NCBI GenBank assembly: GCA_020216745.1 | Contig: JAIWNQ010000256.1 | Location: 1 to 10,000 of the forward strand | DNA length: 10,000 nucleotides | Reading direction: 5' to 3' | Source: Candidatus Hydrogenedens sp. | GTDB lineage: Bacteria; Hydrogenedentota; Hydrogenedentia; Hydrogenedentales; Hydrogenedentaceae | Part shown: positions 1 through 6,668 of the stretch, piece after piece | Numbering within the stretch: the stretch's first letter is position 1 | How the letters are laid out: the number at the start of each line of letters is the position of its first letter | Position numbers and translations under genes: made by a program | Notes under the pieces: generated by a model | Told to the model about the DNA's origin: nothing | Database searches by the model: none | What the model saw: the letters and a program-made list of their open reading frames with translations, nothing else

Positions 1-282
1 GGAAGAGGACATATAAAATCAGTAACAACGATGTTATTAGATATCCTTCGGCGACTTAAAAGTTTATTTGTAGTGAATAAAGAAAAGAAAGTTATCTTAC
101 AGACGCACCCCCATATTGCTAAACGACTTCGTGAAGAAAACATGTCTATCTTGGAAAGTATACAAAAAGAATTTAACCGTGACGTTATTATTGAATCTGT
201 TTCTGACTTTCATATAGGGGATTATCGTATTCTAAGTGCACGAACACGACTTATTCTTGATAATCAAATCCACCACGACTAA
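1..282 (+). CDS. Ribonuclease E/G family protein, C-terminal end (5' truncated by window)
   Basis: The frame is open from base 1, so the visible 93 residues (starting GRGHIKSVTT) are the tail of a gene that begins before the window; the ATG at base 31 is internal. The GRG-x-(I/V)-K-(S/T)-V-x-T stretch matches the segment just after the zinc-link CPxCxGRG motif of RNase E/G proteins. It is followed by the family's helix (LLDILRRLK) and the final alpha/beta segment (VILQTHPHIAKRLREEN) that ends RNase G-type proteins. RNase E/G enzymes cut single-stranded 5'-monophosphorylated RNA in mRNA decay and rRNA maturation in the cytoplasm. The catalytic S1 and DNase I-like domains are outside the window, so activity cannot be judged. 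The protein ends soon after the core, as RNase G does, with no long RNase E-like degradosome scaffold. It converges on the next gene with a 17-base gap and no visible terminator. Confidence 0.8.
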   Translation, partial: GRGHIKSVTTMLLDILRRLKSLFVVNKEKKVILQTHPHIAKRLREENMSILESIQKEFNRDVIIESVSDFHIGDYRILSARTRLILDNQIHHD

Positions 283-299
283 TTAGGAAGTAATAACCC

Positions 300-1292
300 C
301 TAAACTTTGATGTTATACCAGTAATGAATCATAGAGAATATTTGTTTTCTCGATGATACAACAATATCAAGAGCGCAATTTGATACTAATTTCAAGTCTT
401 CGATCGCCAAGAGATTATATGGATTTGATATTGCTACACGAAGTGTATTTCCACGTATTTGCAAAGGCATACATTCATGTTGACGTGCTAAACGTTCTGG
501 AATAATACTCAATGCCATGTGATGGACAATCTCGTTCCTCAAATCCTCTATATACGGATAACCACTCTGTTTTGCTAATACTTTAGAAATTGTATCCTCA
601 TCCACATACCCAAGCCTCACTAAAATAGAACCTAAATGTTCTCTCTTATGACTCCCTTGCCTCTGGTAAACAAGTGCTTTATGTAACTGCTCCCGTGATA
701 TTATCCCCTCTCTAACCAATAAATCACCAATTTTCACTTTTTCCTCTGTTTCTTCTATCTCCTCCTCTTTCATTACACTCACAAATTCACTTTTAATCTC
801 TGATTTGGGAGATGCAGGGCCCATCCCTTGAACCATTTGTAATTCTTTTAAAAGCTCCTCTTCCTGTGTTTTTGATTTAATAATCGTAGAAATATCAGAA
901 GAAACGGATATTGTATCTTCTGGTATCCGTTCTAATAATGCCAGCGTTGTATTGAATGCATTCTCAAAGGCAACAATTGCTGTATAACAATGAGCTAAAG
1001 CAGAACGAATTTCTCGAATTTGCCCCTGTGCTTTTTTAGATAGATTTTTACGCTCCTCGAGGGAGTTCGCTTTATCCAGAAGGTTCTTAACCCGCTGAAA
1101 ATATGCATTCAAACTCTTACGATTCTTCAAAGAATGCCGAAACCGTGGAAGTCTTTCCGTTATTCTTTCTATTATTGTAGAAAAACGGGCAAAAATTTCA
1201 CGGTGATATTTATCCCAATCAGCAATTTCTAACTCAATTATTTCTATTGGGTCCTTATTTTCACTATCATATTGAATATTTGCCACTTTCAT
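300..1292 (-). CDS. Solo MshEN (GspE N-terminal-like) domain protein with helical N-terminus
   Basis: This 330-residue soluble protein has three parts. Residues about 15-150 are helical, rich in charged residues and possibly coiled coil, and I do not recognise them. Residues about 155-185 are an acidic Glu/Lys linker. Residues about 186-329 are an MshEN domain (also called T2SSE_N). The two tandem MshEN motifs are clear: 187-210 (KIGDLLVREGII...QLHKAL..Q) and 219-242 (HLGSILVRLGYV...ISKVLAKQ). They are followed by the typical YPYIEDL, IIPERLARQHECMPLQ and LRVAISNPYN blocks. Such domains normally precede the ATPase of type II secretion or type IV pilus motors, and several bind cyclic di-GMP. 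Here the protein stops after the domain, with no Walker motifs. The motif-leading Arg of known c-di-GMP binders is Lys187 and His219, so ligand binding is uncertain. An AGGA sits unusually close to the ATG. The role is probably regulatory or a scaffold for a secretion or pilus motor (inference). Confidence 0.8.
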   Translation of the reverse strand: MKVANIQYDSENKDPIEIIELEIADWDKYHREIFARFSTIIERITERLPRFRHSLKNRKSLNAYFQRVKNLLDKANSLEERKNLSKKAQGQIREIRSALAHCYTAIVAFENAFNTTLALLERIPEDTISVSSDISTIIKSKTQEEELLKELQMVQGMGPASPKSEIKSEFVSVMKEEEIEETEEKVKIGDLLVREGIISREQLHKALVYQRQGSHKREHLGSILVRLGYVDEDTISKVLAKQSGYPYIEDLRNEIVHHMALSIIPERLARQHECMPLQIRGNTLRVAISNPYNLLAIEDLKLVSNCALDIVVSSRKQIFSMIHYWYNIKV

Positions 1293-1686
1293 TTCCTGCC
1301 CAATGTCTTTCTATCAATTATCAATGATATTAACTTTTTATCTCCACTAATATCATTAGTATTAACTAAACCTTCGATACAACGATCCTATTTCAACTCT
1401 ATTAAATATTATACACTATTTTATAAAAAAAGAGAACATTTTTAAAATCTCAGACTCATAACTCTATATATTAACTTTTTTATAACAAGGAAGTCAAATT
1501 TTTCATTTATTATTATTATTATTTTAAAAATAAAACTGAGATTAATAATAATAACTTAGTATAAAATTAACCTTTATTTTAAAACTCAAAATGAAACGAT
1601 ATGGATGACCTAACTCAAATTTAAAATAGCAATCTTTTTTTGACATAATATCGTTAAGTTAAGAAAAATAAGAGAAGGAAAGTTTT
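1293..1686. other. AT-rich divergent intergenic region
   Basis: This 394-base gap separates two divergent genes and must hold both promoters. I see no gene in it. On the left-gene side there are two overlapping inverted repeats (1323-1360, listed separately). On the minus strand a TATAAT lies near 1410, but no good -35 sits at the right distance. On the right-gene side TTGACA occurs at 1640-1645, with only a poor AAAAAT about 18 bases downstream. A TTA/TAA trinucleotide-rich segment at 1507-1554 contains 12-base inverted arms (1507-1518 and 1543-1554), probably a by-product of the base composition. An AAGGA Shine-Dalgarno (1675-1679) precedes the gene starting at 1687. Confidence 0.6.
1323..1360. 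repeat. Two overlapping, mutually exclusive inverted repeats
   Basis: AATGATATTA (1323-1332) is the exact reverse complement of TAATATCATT (1348-1357), with a 15-base loop. Overlapping the second arm is a perfect palindrome with 6-base arms, ACTAAT-ATC-ATTAGT (1346-1360). Both lie 31-68 bases upstream of the start codon of the leftward MshEN gene. They could be an operator or alternative leader hairpins, but all arms are AT-rich, so chance is a real alternative. Confidence 0.35.
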
Positions 1687-2418
1687 ATGGCAGTATTACG
1701 TATTCGAGGTGTCCAGATGATAGTCGGGAATTCAAAAAAAGATAATCTTCCCAAAATATTAGATTACATCCAAAAAGGAGATTGTGACATTATCGTATTT
1801 CCTGAAATGAGTCTTACAGGTTATAACAACAATTTTAGTGATGTTAGAACACCCGAAGCATGGAAACAAATAGCGTCTGCTTGTAAAAAATCATATATTA
1901 CTGCCATTATTGGCACTGGTGTAAGAATGAATGAACAAACTTATATTCAAGCACGGATTTACACTGATGAAGGGAAATTATTAGGGACACAGGAGAAATT
2001 AGTCCCTACGGAAGAAGACCGTCGTTGGTGTCGCCCTGGAGAAGAACTAAGAATTTTTAAGTACAAAGGAATTACCTTTGGTTGTTTGCTTGGCAATGAT
2101 TTCTGGGTCGCACCTGGATTCGGTCCATATCATGACCCGAGATTATCTTACCAGTTAGGCAAACGAGGAGCACAGATAATTTTTCATCTTGCAAATACTG
2201 GTATAGACCAGACTTACCTTCCATACTATGATATTAACCTCCGATTACGAGCCCGTGAAAGCAAATGCTATATTGTAACTGTAAATGCGGGTTCTCAATT
2301 CGGCGTAATCAATTCTGCTTCTGGAATTATGTCTCCTAAAGGGGAATGGCTGGTTCAATGCCCATTACAAGGAGAACATTCATTTGTTTACGACCTCGAA
2401 ATAGAAACTGAAAGTTAA
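1687..2418 (+). CDS. Carbon-nitrogen hydrolase (nitrilase) superfamily protein lacking the catalytic Cys
   Basis: This 243-residue cytoplasmic protein has the nitrilase fold markers in order: an N-terminal RGVQM strand, the catalytic Glu in FPEMSLTGY (Glu40), the catalytic Lys in QEKLVP (Lys104), an RRWxxPGEE block, and the RLRARESKCYIVTVNA block (second Glu at 191). The third catalytic residue should be a Cys in a G-x-x-I-C-x-D pattern. Here residues 132-138 read GCLLGND, which places Gly136 (codon ggc, 2092-2094) at the Cys position. Cys133 is three residues too early. Active members hydrolyse amides or nitriles through a Glu-Lys-Cys triad, so this one is probably inactive, unusual, or carries a one-base tgc-to-ggc error. 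Length is near the short end for the family. The start is supported by AAGGA 7 bases upstream. The sulfatase-fold gene follows after 17 bases, so the two are probably co-transcribed. The substrate is unknown. Confidence 0.8.
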   Translation: MAVLRIRGVQMIVGNSKKDNLPKILDYIQKGDCDIIVFPEMSLTGYNNNFSDVRTPEAWKQIASACKKSYITAIIGTGVRMNEQTYIQARIYTDEGKLLGTQEKLVPTEEDRRWCRPGEELRIFKYKGITFGCLLGNDFWVAPGFGPYHDPRLSYQLGKRGAQIIFHLANTGIDQTYLPYYDINLRLRARESKCYIVTVNAGSQFGVINSASGIMSPKGEWLVQCPLQGEHSFVYDLEIETES

Positions 2419-2435
2419 TCTAAGTATATAACAAA

Positions 2436-3839
2436 ATGAATAAAACCCAAAAAATTCTTATTATTGGTTTACTTTTCTTAGCCTTTGTTTTCATCTTTGC
2501 AGGCTACTATATCCAGAAAAAAATATTAGCACCTCCTAATGTTGTCTTTATTCTTATTGACACAGTAAGGGCTGATTGTATCAATCCTGAACTAAATCCT
2601 AACCCTATTACACCATTTCTATCAAACCTTACAAAGAAATCTATATATATACCTAATGCTATTACTCCTTGTAGTTGGACAAAACCGACCCTTGCTACTT
2701 TTTTAACAGGCTTACCCCCAGAAAAACACGGTGTCCGCTACAGCGTTATGAAAGAGGACCCGAATGCTCCTACGAGCGATATTCTTAGTGATGCAATTTT
2801 AACTCTGCCTGAATATCTTGCACAACATGGGTATGAAACTTATGCGGTGCAAACAAACGCCAATCTGGCACCGTTACTTGGATTTGCACAAGGATTTAAA
2901 AAATCACATTTTTATTTTGATAATGGAGGAATTGCCTCAACTGTAACCACAAAATCATTGGAATTTATGAGAAATCCAAGACAGCCTTTTTTTCTATATG
3001 CCCACTATATGGATCCTCACATGCCATATACTCCCCCAGACTCTTTCCTTCAGTACTTCAAGACAACAGCAAATATAACGGATGAAGAAAAAAGTCGATT
3101 AGAACCAGACCCATTTTTTGAGTATGCAACAAATTTAATATATTATCTTATTGGTAAGCGAGAAGAGCCCCCACCATTTGAGTTGTCTACTTCAGCACAA
3201 AATGAAATTAAACGGAGATACCACGCAGAAATAAGATTTACTGATGCAGAGATAGAAAAATTAGTTCAATTCATCAGCCATAAATTTCCAAACACAATTT
3301 TTTTCATTATCTCAGACCATGGCGAAGAATTCTGGGAGCATAAAGGTGTGGGTCATGGTACCACGGTTTATGAAGAACAAATAAGAGTTCCTGTAATTAT
3401 CTACGGTAAAGGTATACTTCCAAAAAGAGTGGATAAAAATATCTCAACTGCAGGATTAGCGAAAACTATTGTATCCCTGATAGGACTTCCTATTCCTCCT
3501 CAATTTGAAGGATATGACCTGATAAAACAAAATGATGATGTTATTTCAAAAATTGTGACTTGGGGACCATGGTCTGATATGGATCTGAATCTGGAAGCCG
3601 TTGTTGATTATCCATGGAAACTTATACTTGACAAGAACAAGAATACTGTTAAACTGTTTAATATTAGCAATGACCCTAATGAAAATTTGGACATATCAGC
3701 CGATTACCCCAATACTGTACAGAAACTGATGTCATATATCTCAAATGAGGAACAGGAAAAATATTATAACACTGGAAACACAACTTCCCTATCGCCTGAT
3801 ATGATACAAAAGTTAAAAGCCTTAGGCTACCTGGACTAA
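2436..3839 (+). CDS. Membrane-anchored sulfatase/alkaline-phosphatase-superfamily protein with Thr at nucleophile site
   Basis: This 467-residue protein has one N-terminal membrane segment (about 8-26) and then a complete sulfatase domain, so it probably works tethered on the periplasmic face. Metal-site residues are visible: PNVVFILIDT (Asp42), AHYMDPH (His190, Asp193, His195), SDHGEEF (Asp294, His295) and VGHG (His307). It ends LKALGYLD, a common tail in this sulfatase group. The nucleophile motif C/S-x-P-S-R appears as T82-K-P-T-L in WTKPTLATFLTG, so Thr82 sits where formylglycine would form. Cys79 lies outside the motif. A Thr nucleophile is known in phosphoethanolamine and lipoteichoic-acid-type transferases, so sulfate-ester hydrolysis should not be assumed. 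The true substrate is unknown. No clear Shine-Dalgarno precedes the ATG, so translation may be coupled to the upstream nitrilase-like gene 17 bases away. No terminator is obvious after the stop. Confidence 0.82.
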   Translation: MNKTQKILIIGLLFLAFVFIFAGYYIQKKILAPPNVVFILIDTVRADCINPELNPNPITPFLSNLTKKSIYIPNAITPCSWTKPTLATFLTGLPPEKHGVRYSVMKEDPNAPTSDILSDAILTLPEYLAQHGYETYAVQTNANLAPLLGFAQGFKKSHFYFDNGGIASTVTTKSLEFMRNPRQPFFLYAHYMDPHMPYTPPDSFLQYFKTTANITDEEKSRLEPDPFFEYATNLIYYLIGKREEPPPFELSTSAQNEIKRRYHAEIRFTDAEIEKLVQFISHKFPNTIFFIISDHGEEFWEHKGVGHGTTVYEEQIRVPVIIYGKGILPKRVDKNISTAGLAKTIVSLIGLPIPPQFEGYDLIKQNDDVISKIVTWGPWSDMDLNLEAVVDYPWKLILDKNKNTVKLFNISNDPNENLDISADYPNTVQKLMSYISNEEQEKYYNTGNTTSLSPDMIQKLKALGYLD

Positions 3840-3995
3840 TAAACTATTGAGTACCAAAACAAATACGTAATAAAAACATCTTAATTTCAAATCAAAAATC
3901 TCTATGGAATAAAATATCTTCTCTTCATCTTCTTTTAGTAAAATAAAGACAATACTTTCTACGTTTTATATACATATACTTTCGTAACTATTAAA

Positions 3996-4014
3996 AACTA
4001 TCGGATAGTTATCC
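3996..4014. promoter_or_regulatory. Overlapping palindromes just upstream of the GT39 ribosome-binding site
   Basis: AACTATC-G-GATAGTT (3996-4010) is a perfect palindrome with 7-base arms. It overlaps GGATA-GT-TATCC (4003-4014), a second perfect one. The pair ends one base before the AAAGGG Shine-Dalgarno (4016-4021). A lone TATACT (3975-3980) could be a -10 box, which would place the palindrome just downstream of transcription start, but no matching -35 is seen. It could be an operator or an RNA hairpin affecting ribosome access. Confidence 0.4.
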
Positions 4015-4028
4015 TAAAGGGAATTAAC

Positions 4029-5534
4029 ATGTCTAACATTTCAACAAATGACCATAATTATATACCTAAAAACATTTTATATATTGCCCTCTTCCTTGCA
4101 TTTGTAAGCGTAAGTATGTTTCAGGGAAGTCGTGGTCTTTATGAAACTACAGAAGGAAGATATGCTTTATGTGCCCGTGAAACCTATCAGAATGGAAACC
4201 CTTTAGAACCCATACTTCATGGAAAACATCATTGGTCTAAACCACCACTTACGTATATGGCTATAGCATCAGGATTGGCAATTTTTGGTGAAAATAGCAC
4301 ATGGGGAGCACGATTTTATCTTATCCCCGCTTTCTTTTTTACAGTCCTCTTTGTTTACCTCTTTGTAAAAAATCTTTGGGATGAAACAATTGGGCAAATT
4401 ACTGCTCTTATCTATGCAGTCTCACCATTTCTTATTGCAGGAGCTAATTCAATTTCAACCGATACACTTCTTGTATTATGGCATGCCTTAACATTTTTTG
4501 CTTTCTGGAAAGCATATCAAACAAAACAGAGATTCTATATTTATATATTCTGGCTCGGAATAGGATTAGGATGTATAACGAAGGGACCAATGGGATTCAT
4601 ACCACTTATGGGTATTTTACCTTTCTGTTTATGGAGATGGCTTAATTACAAAGAAAAACTTTGGTTCTTTATTTCTCCTATAGGAATTGCTCTTTTTTTA
4701 ATAGTAGGAATTGCATGGTACCTATGGGAGAATTGGAAATATCCAGGATTGTTTCAATATTGGCTATTTCATGAAACAGTTGGGAGATTAGCAGAAGGAG
4801 AGTTTAATAGAAATCCAGAGTGGTATAAAATTTTTCCTCTATATATTTTACCTACTATTTTTGGGACTGGTTTATGGCTCTTTCTACTACTCTATATCTT
4901 GTATAAGAATAAAAAACAATATGGCAAATTGACTCAGGAACATATAAAACAAACCGAATGGATGTTGTTAATTACAAGTTTTTCCTTACCTTTTATTTTC
5001 TTCCTACTTAGCAAATCAAGGCTTTCTCTCTATATTTTGCCTGTATTTATTCCACTCACTGCTGGGATGGGAAAAATATTTGGGACTGCTGTGAAAAACA
5101 ACATAATAACACATAAAACATTGATAATAACTGGGATACTCAATGCTCTGATTATTATCACGTTAAAAGGAGCCTCTGCCTATTATCCAAACGCAAAAGA
5201 TATGAAGCAATTATCAAATGATATCAAGCCTTTATTAAGCCAATTTCCAGAAGTCTCATTATACTGTGTTAAATCCGAAGACTTAAATGGCTTTGAATTC
5301 TATACAAACATTCCAGTTCCAGAAATTAAATTGTTGGAAGAGAATGTTAAAGAAATACCATATACAGAAATAGCAAAAGATATTGATATATTTTTATCCG
5401 AACCATCATCAGCAAAAAAGATTATTCTACTCCCACGAAAGCATGAAAAAACATTGAGGCTACTAAATCTCCCTGATAAAATAAAAACATTTCCCATTAA
5501 TAAATTTTGGTTGGCATTATACTGCTCTAATTAG
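4029..5534 (+). CDS. GT39-family (PMT_2/ArnT-like) membrane glycosyltransferase
   Basis: This 501-residue polytopic inner-membrane protein has about ten or eleven hydrophobic segments between residues 15 and 380, then a soluble C-terminal domain of about 115 residues, probably periplasmic. Family signatures are clear. The first periplasmic loop reads ETTEGRYALCARE (acidic catalytic region, Glu39/Glu42), followed by HHWSKPPLTY (KPP at 71-73). STDTLL occurs at 143-148, TKGPMGF at 184-190, and FFLLSKSRLSLYILPVFIPL at 324-343. Such enzymes move a sugar from a polyprenyl-phosphate carrier to lipid A, protein or another acceptor on the outer side of the membrane. The canonical DE before GRYA is TE here. 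The start is supported by AAAGGG 7 bases upstream. It lies 189 bases after the sulfatase-fold gene on the same strand, with possible operator palindromes between, so it may be a separate unit. Donor and acceptor cannot be read from sequence. Confidence 0.85.
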   Translation: MSNISTNDHNYIPKNILYIALFLAFVSVSMFQGSRGLYETTEGRYALCARETYQNGNPLEPILHGKHHWSKPPLTYMAIASGLAIFGENSTWGARFYLIPAFFFTVLFVYLFVKNLWDETIGQITALIYAVSPFLIAGANSISTDTLLVLWHALTFFAFWKAYQTKQRFYIYIFWLGIGLGCITKGPMGFIPLMGILPFCLWRWLNYKEKLWFFISPIGIALFLIVGIAWYLWENWKYPGLFQYWLFHETVGRLAEGEFNRNPEWYKIFPLYILPTIFGTGLWLFLLLYILYKNKKQYGKLTQEHIKQTEWMLLITSFSLPFIFFLLSKSRLSLYILPVFIPLTAGMGKIFGTAVKNNIITHKTLIITGILNALIIITLKGASAYYPNAKDMKQLSNDIKPLLSQFPEVSLYCVKSEDLNGFEFYTNIPVPEIKLLEENVKEIPYTEIAKDIDIFLSEPSSAKKIILLPRKHEKTLRLLNLPDKIKTFPINKFWLALYCSN

Positions 5535-5940
5535 ATTTCTGTTTTTAATTTATCCTACCTAAATAAACCAACTTACTGAATTTATTAACTGGTTTTATAT
5601 TTAATAACCAATCAACTGATAAAGCATAAGCCCCAATTGACTTTTATTTTTTTCTACATGTATCTTCCAATACTGAATGATACAAATAACTGCGGAAGTT
5701 AAAATTAATAAAGGTTTTTATGTGATAACAAATTTGGTTCTTTTCTTTTAAGCCAACAGCGAGCAGAAAATATTTTTATAAATTACACTACACATTCAAA
5801 AGTCCAAAGTAAAATAAATACGGAAGAGAGATTGATAAATTTATAAGTTATAAAAAGTAGGCACGCCTTTGATAAGGCGTGCCTATCTATTTTTTTCAGG
5901 CACAACTTTGAAAGCTTACCGTTTTATCTATGTCCTGGTT
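5535..5940. other. Convergent intergenic region, no gene seen
   Basis: This 406-base AT-rich gap lies between the rightward glycosyltransferase gene and the leftward OmpA-domain gene. I see no open frame with a ribosome-binding site and no tRNA-like structure. A weak imperfect hairpin (around 5613-5652) is followed by the T-rich stretch at 5641-5653 and could partly terminate the glycosyltransferase mRNA. The clear element is the strong terminator at 5858-5896. For a convergent gap containing one terminator, about 320 bases remain unexplained. Confidence 0.5.
5858..5896. terminator. Strong bidirectional Rho-independent terminator
   Basis: A perfect 12-base stem (TAGGCACGCCTT at 5858-5869, AAGGCGTGCCTA at 5874-5885) closes a 4-base loop TGAT. 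On the plus strand it is followed by TCTATTTTTTT. On the minus strand the stem is followed by CTTTTTATAA. It starts 55 bases past the OmpA-domain stop codon and so mainly terminates that leftward gene, while also stopping rightward read-through from the glycosyltransferase gene. It is GC-rich against an AT-rich background. Confidence 0.9.
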
Positions 5941-6588
5941 TTAATTCCCAATTGTTATTACAAATACAGCACGACGATTTAGCTTGCGATTCGCCGGTGT
6001 ATCATTTGGAACTGCGGGTCTGCTCTCACCATAACTAATGGTTGTTATGCGAGACGCATCAATGCCATTCTCAACCATATATTTCTTTACAGCATCAGCA
6101 CGACGTTGACCTAAGCCCATGTTATATTCATCCGTACCGATGTTACAGCAATGACCTTCAATGGTCACTTTATCGGTCGGATATTTCTTCATATAAGCAA
6201 TCACTTCATCAACGACTGCCTTGCCTTCTGGTTTCAAAATGGCTTTATCAAAGTCAAACAAAACATGATTAAAGACAGGTGCAGTTCTCTTCTGTACAGG
6301 AGGTGCTGGCGGAGGAGGAGTTGGAGCGGGCGGAGCAGGCGGAGCAGGTTTCTGCCATTGGCTGTAGACAATTCCGCGATTGCCCCATAATTCAGAATCA
6401 TTATTATTTGATGCTGGCTCCTTGGGCCACCACCAATATCCTGAACGGCCTTGAGAATCTGCTACGGGTTCCGGTTTCGCTCCCGTGTTTCCCCACCAGG
6501 ACATGTCATCCCATACCTTTGCAGCTTTAGCTGGAACTGCAAATAATACAAGCATACTAATCATTGTGAAAGCAATAAACTTTTTCAT
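5941..6588 (-). CDS. Secreted OmpA/Pal-domain protein with Trp-rich N-terminal region
   Basis: This 215-residue protein starts with a Sec signal peptide (MKKFIAFTMISMLVLFAVPAKA, cut after Ala22). No lipobox Cys is present, so it is not a Pal-type lipoprotein. Residues 23-80 are unusually rich in Trp (26, 31, 32, 52-54, 68, 78) and contain WGNTG and WGNRG repeats. A Pro/Ala linker (81-98) leads to an OmpA C-terminal domain (about 105-213) with VLFDFDKAILKPEG, VTIEGH, NMGLGQRRADAV (NxxLxxxRA, Arg163) and ISYGESRP...NRKLNRRAVFVI. The domain normally grips diaminopimelate of peptidoglycan through an Asp in GHTD and this Arg. Here the segment is GHCCNIG, so Cys148 replaces the Asp. No beta-barrel is visible. 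The start is set by a strong AGGAGG. It has its own promoter and a terminator close downstream, so it is probably monocistronic and well expressed. Confidence 0.87.
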   Translation of the reverse strand: MKKFIAFTMISMLVLFAVPAKAAKVWDDMSWWGNTGAKPEPVADSQGRSGYWWWPKEPASNNNDSELWGNRGIVYSQWQKPAPPAPPAPTPPPPAPPVQKRTAPVFNHVLFDFDKAILKPEGKAVVDEVIAYMKKYPTDKVTIEGHCCNIGTDEYNMGLGQRRADAVKKYMVENGIDASRITTISYGESRPAVPNDTPANRKLNRRAVFVITIGN

Positions 6589-6634
6589 ACTTTCCCTCCT
6601 TATGTTGGGTTTAGATTACGGTTAAACTTTCTTT

Positions 6635-6668
6635 GTTGTGCCGTATCCTTCACGGCTTCAACTTTTTT
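6635..6668. promoter_or_regulatory. Stem-loop at the 5' end of the OmpA-domain mRNA
   Basis: Read on the minus strand, GTTG-AA-GCCGT-gaaggat-ACGGC-A-CAAC forms a two-part stem. It begins within a base or two of the transcription start predicted from the promoter at 6669-6698 and leaves about 45 bases of open leader before the AGGAGG. A 5'-terminal stem-loop that protects the message is known for E. coli ompA, and a similar role here is inference. On the plus strand the same hairpin is followed by TTTTTT (6663-6668), so it also has terminator form against antisense transcription, although no rightward gene ends there. Confidence 0.5.

Noticed and set aside
1507..1554. TTA/TAA trinucleotide tract with 12-base inverted arms
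   Set aside because: Low-complexity A/T repeats pair with themselves easily, and no gene end or T-run makes it a terminator.
1640..1669. TTGACA promoter for the nitrilase-like gene
   Set aside because: The -35 is perfect, but the only -10 at the right spacing is AAAAAT, and the start would fall almost on the Shine-Dalgarno. Not strong enough to list.
2671..2690. Cys79 as a formylglycine site of a classical sulfatase
   Set aside because: The motif spacing C-x-P-x-R does not fit: Pro84 is five residues after Cys79, and Thr82 is the residue two before the Pro.
5300..5497. 65-codon open frame on the minus strand
   Set aside because: It lies wholly inside the glycosyltransferase gene on the opposite strand, has no ribosome-binding site and no recognisable protein pattern.
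6042..6530. Three overlapping plus-strand open frames of 76-83 codons
   Set aside because: They are antisense to the OmpA-domain gene and reflect its GC-rich Pro/Ala codons. They show no protein-like pattern and lack start signals.
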